Origin: Hymenoscyphus infarciens
Taxonomy: Eukaryota > Ascomycota > Leotiomycetes > Helotiales > Helotiaceae
NCBI GenBank assembly: GCA_001414345.1
Contig: LLCB01000549.1
Location: 1 to 23,686 of the forward strand
Reading direction: 5' to 3'
DNA: 23,686 bases
Within the stretch, counting starts at the first letter, position 1, and each line of letters begins with the position of its first letter. This document shows positions 18,350-23,686 of the stretch, one piece after another. The notes under the pieces were generated by a model. The model saw only the letters and a program-made list of their open reading frames with translations. It had not been told where the DNA came from and did no database searches. The translations under genes and the position numbers were made by a program.

Positions 18350-19903
18350 TCTTACTTAGTATTCTATAGATAATTTTCAGGGTTTACTATATTATTTAAG
18401 AGACTTTTATACTAAATATCTAGAAGAGCTAAGACTACCTTAATACCTCTCTAAATAGCTTAATATATAGGAATTAGATAAGAATTAGGTAAAAGAGTTA
18501 ATTTATAATATTAATACCCTCTAATTCTAGTTACTCTTAATAAAGAACTTATAATAAAAACCTAAGATAAAACACTAACTAGTAGGAATATTTAAAGTTA
18601 ATAAAGTAAAAAACTAAGACTAAGTCACTATTAAAATAGGGCCTACTAACTCTCTCTAAGCTATAGCCTCTCCTTTCTCTAACTTATCATTCTCCTCTCT
18701 ACTCTCTTAAGCGTAAGAAGCCTAAATTAGCTCTTCCTCTACCTCCTTCTTATAAGTACGCTTCTTACCTTAGTAACCTCTTATAACTAGCTTTAAGGAA
18801 GACGCTTATAAACTCTTTAAGTAGGCTTTAAAGAGGACTTAAACCTAGGTTTAGATAAAGGTTCTACCTTTTATAATATAGTATAAGAACTATTAAATAT
18901 TAGTAACTAAAACCGCTTTAATAAGTAAGGAGTACTTATAGTAACCTTAGTATAAAGCGTCTAAGTCTTTTCTAGGAGAGTAAACTATACCTTTAAACTA
19001 TTCTTTAGTACCTTTATACTAGTAACGACTAATACCTTATCTAAAGCTTTAGTAGCCTTCTTAACCTCTCCCTTCTTCTTCTTATTTATAAGCTTACTAA
19101 ACTCCTTCTCGATAAACTATAGTAACTACCTAAGTTAGAATAAATTTAGTATATATTTAAGATTAAACTTACTAGGATATATATAGTATTCTACTCTATG
19201 TAGTATTTATACTTCTTTAACTTTAGCTTCTTAAAAGCGTATATATAATCTCTATTTTAAGATTTTACTTAAAGGTACTAAACGTAGTAGACTTAGTAAG
19301 TAGCTAGAAGTGTACTAGGAGGACATAGAAGAGGTATTTTACTATATTAGATTAGCCCTAAATTAGGTCTAATTAAGAAGGGAAGAACTTACTTTTATAT
19401 ATATATATATAATATATATATATATTCTAAGAAATAAGTTAGTATATAAGGATATACTTAATTAAAAGATATTCTTACTATTTATATTATTTAGATAAAA
19501 AGAAAAGAAGAAAAGAAGTTAGAATTAGGGAAAAGTCATCTACTAATATACTACTTATAATAATAGCTATTGTTTTATAATTGTTATTTATTACTTAATA
19601 ATTACTATTATAATATATAATAATAGTAAGAATATAATAACTCTATAGTAGTATACTACTTTCTACCTAATAGTTAATTATTAGCCTCTCTTTTATTCGT
19701 ATCCTATTATTATATAGTATATAGTAGTAAACAAAGAGCGATTAGCTCTTAAATAATAATACTACTAGCTACCGACTCTACCTTAACTACTAGATATTAT
19801 AATAGTAAGACTATTATATTCTTTATAACAAAAAGATAAATAATACTCTAATTAACCTAATACTATGCTGATCGCTAACTAAAGGCTTAAGACGAGTCTT
19901 TTT
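18350..19903. other. 3' interior of element 2, unidentified
   Basis: Extremely RIP-mutated: 18481-18540 has not one CA or TG step. No integrase, RNase H or other domain could be recognised in any frame. An alternating AT microsatellite lies at 19395-19425. Confidence 0.55.
19395..19425. repeat. AT dinucleotide microsatellite
   Basis: Near-uninterrupted TATATA tract of about 31 bp with a single AA interruption, inside element 2. Confidence 0.85.
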
Positions 19904-19916
19904 AAAGGAGAGGGGA
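19904..19916 (+). other. Polypurine tract of element 2
   Basis: AAAGGAGAGGGGA directly before the 3' LTR. The upstream context CTTAAGACGAGTCTTTTT is shared with element 1, confirming relatedness and orientation. Confidence 0.75.
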
Positions 19917-20393
19917 TATAATAGTATACTATCTTAGATTATTATATAATAGCACTATTCTAAATTATCAGTATTTATAAAACTACCGATACCCCTAAGC
20001 AGTGCCGATACCCCTAATACCTCTAGGGCTGAGATTATAAATGACCGATACTTATATAAGCGAAGTGCCGAAGGTATTAATGTCTAATATTTATATATAG
20101 AAGGGATTAAGGTTTAGATGTTATATATTTAGCTTTCTAAAGGATTAAAGGTTATATATTTAGCTTTTTAGCTCTTATTATTTAGTATTAGCTATATTAG
20201 GTAGGGCTTAGTTATTATTGTTATTAGAACTTAGAAGCTTCTAACCTTCTTATATATAGACGTTTATATTCGGTATAGTAGAGAGACAGTTATTATTTTC
20301 TTTTGTATTAGTACCTAGTATCTATATACGTTATTCTACTATACGCACTCCTATATACCTCTACTATAGTTATATATATTTTGTGCTATTATA
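19917..20393 (+). repeat. 3' LTR of element 2
   Basis: 477 bp, begins TATAATAGTATACTATC and ends GTGCTATTATA, followed by ACTAG. Its first 100 bp is more RIP-mutated than the 5' LTR, while its last part is less so (ACTATACGCACTCCTAT against ATTATATATACTTCTAT). Confidence 0.94.
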
Positions 20394-20398
20394 ACTAG

Positions 20399-20835
20399 CT
20401 AAATAGACTCTTAAATTAGTAAACTTAGACGTCTAAGCTTATTAGCTTTTTAGTTCTATCTCTACTATCTCTCTAACGTATTTTATATACTCTTATTATC
20501 CACTAGTTATAACTCTCTATCTAAAAGACTACTCTTATATCTAAGAGACTTTAATATTTTTAAGTAGTTATTATTCTAGAAATTAATACTTAGTTTCTAA
20601 CTCGTCTATAATCTCTAGAAATCTCTTAATATTATAATAAAAAGTATTATATATAATAGAAATATAGATAATTTTTTACTTAAACTATATACTATATTAT
20701 CTAAAGTTATAGTTACTAGGATATAATCGCTTAAAGTTAAAAACTTAAAGCTATAGTTATTAATCTTATTAAAAAAAATACTAAACTTTCTTAAACCTTA
20801 GAATAAAGATATTAGATAAGAGTAAAGAAACTTTC
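20399..20835. other. RIP-mutated DNA, right flank of LTR element 2
   Basis: AT-rich, stop-filled, no recognisable family. It should rejoin 13505-14711 if element 2 is excised, giving a relic of about 1.6 kb. Composition turns normal at about 20835-20850 (AATCACGTGGTGCGG). Confidence 0.5.
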
Positions 20836-21303
20836 ATTAATATGAATCACGTGGTGCGGCCTATGTGTCTCACGTTAGATGTAAGGCAGCACTCCTGCTT
20901 TGAGAACTATAAAGCATGACGTGCTATTTAATTCTATTAAGCTTAAATGATAAATCCCCTTCTTAATACACTTTTAATAGTTGCGACTCTAAAATTATCG
21001 ATCACAAATACGACTAGCGTACCAATGTCCGGGAATTTAAACGATGCTTTTTCGGGGCTACCTGAGCCTCCAGAAGGAAGGGTGTGGAACCAATTCCCCC
21101 CGGCCGGGGCGTATTTCTCTGACCCGTATGTCTTTTTACTTTGTCTTTCATCCCAATTCGGTTTGGAAAGCTCAGTCTGCCAAGCATTTTGGGGGGAATT
21201 TGATTAATAATGCGAAAAGCATAGAGAGTTTTCTCAAGTCCTTCACATTATATTAGCCAGTCCCCCTCCTAGCTTTCATCTCTTTGAAACTTGCATTCCA
21301 AAG
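20836..21303. other. Upstream region of the ankyrin gene
   Basis: Normal composition. An ORF at 20947-21207 (plus, 86 codons) overlaps a second frame at 21044-21256 and has no recognised motif, so neither is called. The last 60 bp is pyrimidine-rich and probably the leader and core promoter of the ankyrin gene. Confidence 0.5.
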
Positions 21304-22972
21304 ATGAGATCACAATCCTCACCAGCAATTTGTGAGATGAGAAAATCCAAAGCTATCGTTCAAATCTCATATAAGATCTCGCTAATTCAAGGAACCCAGA
21401 CAATGATACGACACCCTAGGCCGTTCTCAACTCGAAAGCCGCAAAATCTACAATATCCCAATCACCACCGCCATCCAAGAAGTCAAGAACATCCTCAAAG
21501 ACTTCCCGCAAAGGGGCCTAGACATGCTCTTCGATTTCGCAGCAAAAGGAAAGGCCGAGCTCATCTCCGCCCTTCTAGACGGAGGAGTTCACCCACAACC
21601 CAAGCCCGAAATCGATGATGAGACACTTGTACCACTTCACGCAGCAGCTTTCAATGACAATCTTGCTTGTGTCAAAATTCTGATTGAGAAAGGTCATGTC
21701 CCTGTAGATGTGAAAGATAATCTTGGTGGGACGCCGTTGATGAGAGCTGCTGGGGGTGGGAATTTGGAAGTTGTGAAGTGGTTGCTTGAGAAAGGAGCGG
21801 ACCCAGTTGCTGTACAGGGGAGAGGTCTTAAAGGAGATTTGCCGAGAGGGGGAGCTACGGCACTTGAATTCGCATGTGGGAATCTGAAAGGGGACTTGGA
21901 TGTTGTAAAGTTAATTTTGGAACATCCAGTCTTTAGACCTGTGGAGAAGAAAATTGCTACTGGGGATGAAAAGGGGAAGCATCATGTTACGAGGAACGGG
22001 TTGGATGCTGCTGTCATTTCTGGAACGGCAGAGATATTAAATTACCTCCTCGAGAAAGCTGGGTTTCCTGTTGAGGATACAAACGCGGAAGGGAAATGGA
22101 AAGGGGATGTTTTAAACGAAGACCAAAAGCCTATCATACACGACCTACTCCTCAAGTCATCAATAAAACCCCAGCTTGGTACTTTCAAGTTACTGCTCAC
22201 CTATTTCGCTAAAACGGGCCAAGATGGGAAGCTGGAAGACTTCGACATCACACCTGAATTGCAAAATCATTTTACAAACGCATTGTTCAACCCCACAGCC
22301 AAAAATAACGTCGAACCCTTCGAATTCCTATGGAATACGCTCTTTCATCCTTCAAATCCAACAAGAAGCGCAGCAGTCCACGCCGCAGACCCAGAACTCC
22401 GCAATGATCTCCTCGCTAAAACTCAACCTACACCTCAAAACCCACAAGGAGCATGGGAAATGTCAAAACTGCTTATTTCAAATTACGGAGCGAATCCAAA
22501 TCATAACGCAGCCCCCACTGCAACAACATTACTTTATGTTCTTGCTGCCAACAATCATGTGGAAAGGGTGAAGTGGTTACTTGAAAACTGTGAAATAGAC
22601 TTGGGAATTGGGAATGGGAAGTTTGCTAATGGGGCTACGGCTTTGTATATCCCTGTTTGGAATGGGTATCCGGATATCGTGAGGCTGTTATTAAAATATG
22701 GAGGTCCTGTTGAGGAGTTGCCAGATTTGAAGGATTTGGCGGGAGAGGGGGAGTTTAAATTGACTGTTGTGACAGAAAAGAAGTGCAGGGCCCCTGTAAG
22801 GGTTTTTCTGGGAGAGAAGGAGGAGATGGGGAAGACTGAGGATAGTAGGGAGGTTGTGTTGGATTGTGGGGATGACGATAGAGGATGGCTTGGGAAATTG
22901 CAGCTGAGAAGGAGTGACGACGAATTGGCGATGGATGGAACGAAGAGGGAGTTGAAACCTTGCGATGACTAG
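21304..22972 (+). CDS. Ankyrin-repeat protein, two exons
   Basis: Predicted intracellular protein-interaction protein; no enzymatic domain seen. Proposed model join(21304..21331,21420..22972), 526 residues. The 88-nt intron has donor GTGAGA and acceptor CCCTAG, with GCTAAT as branch candidate. It restores the open frame (...QLESRKIYNIPITTAIQEVK) that otherwise stops at a TGA just upstream. The conservative alternative starts at ATG 21524 (482 residues). Ankyrin units, numbered from Met 21524: 35-66 (VPLHAAAFNDNLACVKILIE), 67-100 (GGTPLMRAAGGGNLEVVKWL), 109-134, 159-185 (degenerate), 332-365 and 369-398 (GATALYIPVWNGYPDIVRLL). A non-repeat section (about 200-330) separates the two groups. The C-terminal 80 residues are highly charged, without a domain. 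Codons look normal, with no RIP damage although the RIP block ends under 0.5 kb upstream. The repeat call is strong; partner unknown. Confidence 0.88.
21332..21419 (+). other. Proposed intron 1 of the ankyrin gene (88 nt)
   Basis: GTGAGA...CCCTAG, phase 1. A closer acceptor, CCCAG at 21395-21399, would lead to a TAG stop in this phase, so the later AG is preferred. Upstream peptide MRSQSSPAI is too short to confirm by similarity. Confidence 0.45.
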
Positions 22973-23381
22973 TCAGTTCACAAGAGTTACATAGGGAAAG
23001 TGAACGAGCTGGCAAAATGGAATCTACTTGTCTTTTGTGACAAGTCTCATGCTATGTCTTATTGATGTGATGAGTGAGCAGTTTTGGATGCCATATTTTC
23101 ATGAGTTTAGGGTCGGCGAGGGGATTTCGTAGAAAGTTTCTCCTCAAACCTAACATATTCGAAATCTCCATTTCTATGAAAGTCGGGTCCTGTCGAGAGT
23201 GGGGTGCGAGAGTGCGAGGGAATGAACGACCTCAGTTTTGGTTCCTCCCGGCGCAGGGTCGGTCAAGTTCAAAGTCGCTGGGGAGGTTTGTCTCGAGCAT
23301 GGACCATAATTTCCTTTTAATTTGGGGGTTGAGTTAGAGCACTTAGGGCGTCCTAGATACACCAAAAAGTCGGAATCGACT

Positions 23382-23416
23382 AAATCGCAAATCGCAAATC
23401 GTAAATCGTAAATCGT
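23382..23416 (+). repeat. 7-bp tandem repeat, five copies
   Basis: Five perfect-length units: AAATCGC twice, then AAATCGT three times. The single variable base is a C/T transition, changing once along the array. It sits at a composition boundary, just before an AT-rich stretch. Confidence 0.92.
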
Positions 23417-23562
23417 AATAAAGTTAAGCTAAAGTAGAACTTAATAATTATATTATCTAAGCCCTTTATTAAGGGGTAGGAGAGCATTTTGCTACTTCTT
23501 AGTCTTCCTCTCTTGCTACTCTTTCCTTCTTTAGTATATTATGTAAATATAAAAGTATAGAA

Positions 23563-23602
23563 GAGAGGGAGAGAGGGAGAGAGGGAGAGAGGGAGAGAGG
23601 GG
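23563..23602 (+). repeat. 8-bp purine tandem repeat (GAGAGGGA)
   Basis: Four perfect GAGAGGGA units and a fifth ending in G, continuing into GCGAGGGGGCGAG. The tract is all-purine on the plus strand for about 40 bp. Confidence 0.9.
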
Positions 23603-23686
23603 GCGAGGGGGCGAGTAAACATTTCGGTGGAAAGTTTTTCCTAGCGTGGGTAAGGGGAGTTTAGCAAAAGTAGTAAACAATCCCCT

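Larger units (their letters stand above)
14712..20393 (+). mobile_element. LTR retrotransposon 2 (Ty3/Gypsy-type), complete ends, RIP-mutated
   Basis: Two 477-bp LTRs (14712-15188 and 19917-20393) enclose 4728 bp, with perfect 5-bp duplications ACTAG outside (14707-14711, 20394-20398). Tips are inverted repeats: the 5' LTR starts TGTGATAG, the 3' LTR TATAATAG, and both end CTATTATA. The polypurine tract AAAGGAGAGGGGA (19904-19916) gives plus orientation. The interior holds a broken Ty3/Gypsy reverse transcriptase (16042-16440), then the block shared with element 1 (about 16430-18330), then about 1.5 kb without identified coding content. No protease, RNase H or integrase could be recognised. 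Every frame has many TAG/TAA stops. It is dead as an autonomous element. Confidence 0.94.
22973..23686. other. Gene-free 3' end of the window
   Basis: Small ORFs at 23074-23337 (plus) and 23174-23365 (minus) overlap antisense and show no motif. The AT content rises after 23416. Contains the two tandem repeats listed separately. Confidence 0.5.

Noticed and set aside
20947..21207. 86-codon ORF upstream of the ankyrin gene
   Set aside because: Contains a hydrophobic start but no convincing signal peptide or domain, and a competing frame overlaps it. Treated as upstream region.

Overview
The window reads as a chromosome segment of a filamentous ascomycete (Pezizomycotina). The evidence is 51-88 nt GT-AG introns with CTAAC/CTAAT-like branch sites, a secreted GH71 alpha-1,3-glucanase, a tRNA-Ala(AGC) gene with a 20-nt intron, and long AT-rich blocks almost without CA/TG dinucleotides, the footprint of repeat-induced point mutation (RIP, CpA to TpA). 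A helotialean or other leotiomycete host is a guess from general style only.

Layout. 1-1078: 3' part of a Mutator-like (MULE) transposase gene with one intron and a SWIM zinc finger, not visibly RIP-mutated. 2214-3626: a complete three-exon GH71 gene. 3627-5305: no gene, but a diverged direct duplication. 5306-6415: two MITE-like elements sharing a CTGTTTGGC terminal inverted repeat and flanked by TTA. 6416-7341: no gene. 7342-12370: a RIP-mutated block with a probable solo LTR, a TA-flanked inverted-repeat element, and LTR retrotransposon 1 (8960-12142; 366-bp LTRs; TSD AATAT). 12371-13505: a normal-composition island carrying tRNA-Ala. 13505-20835: a second RIP-mutated block, into which LTR retrotransposon 2 (14712-20393; 477-bp LTRs; TSD ACTAG) was inserted; it holds a broken Ty3/Gypsy reverse transcriptase. 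21304-22972: a two-exon ankyrin-repeat gene. 22973-23686: no gene, with two short tandem repeats.

How the parts relate. GH71, ankyrin and tRNA genes are ordinary host genes in normal-composition islands; the rest is a transposon graveyard. The two LTR elements are relatives: palindromic LTR tips, matching polypurine-tract contexts, and a common block of about 1.9 kb. In element 2 that block lies downstream of the RT fragment. LTR termini that should be TG...CA read TA...TA in three of the four LTR starts and all ends, which RIP explains. I found no clearly new molecular system. The most unusual signals are the shared non-canonical internal block, coordinated CG-to-TA changes in both arms of LTR inverted repeats, and the rearranged pol order of element 2.
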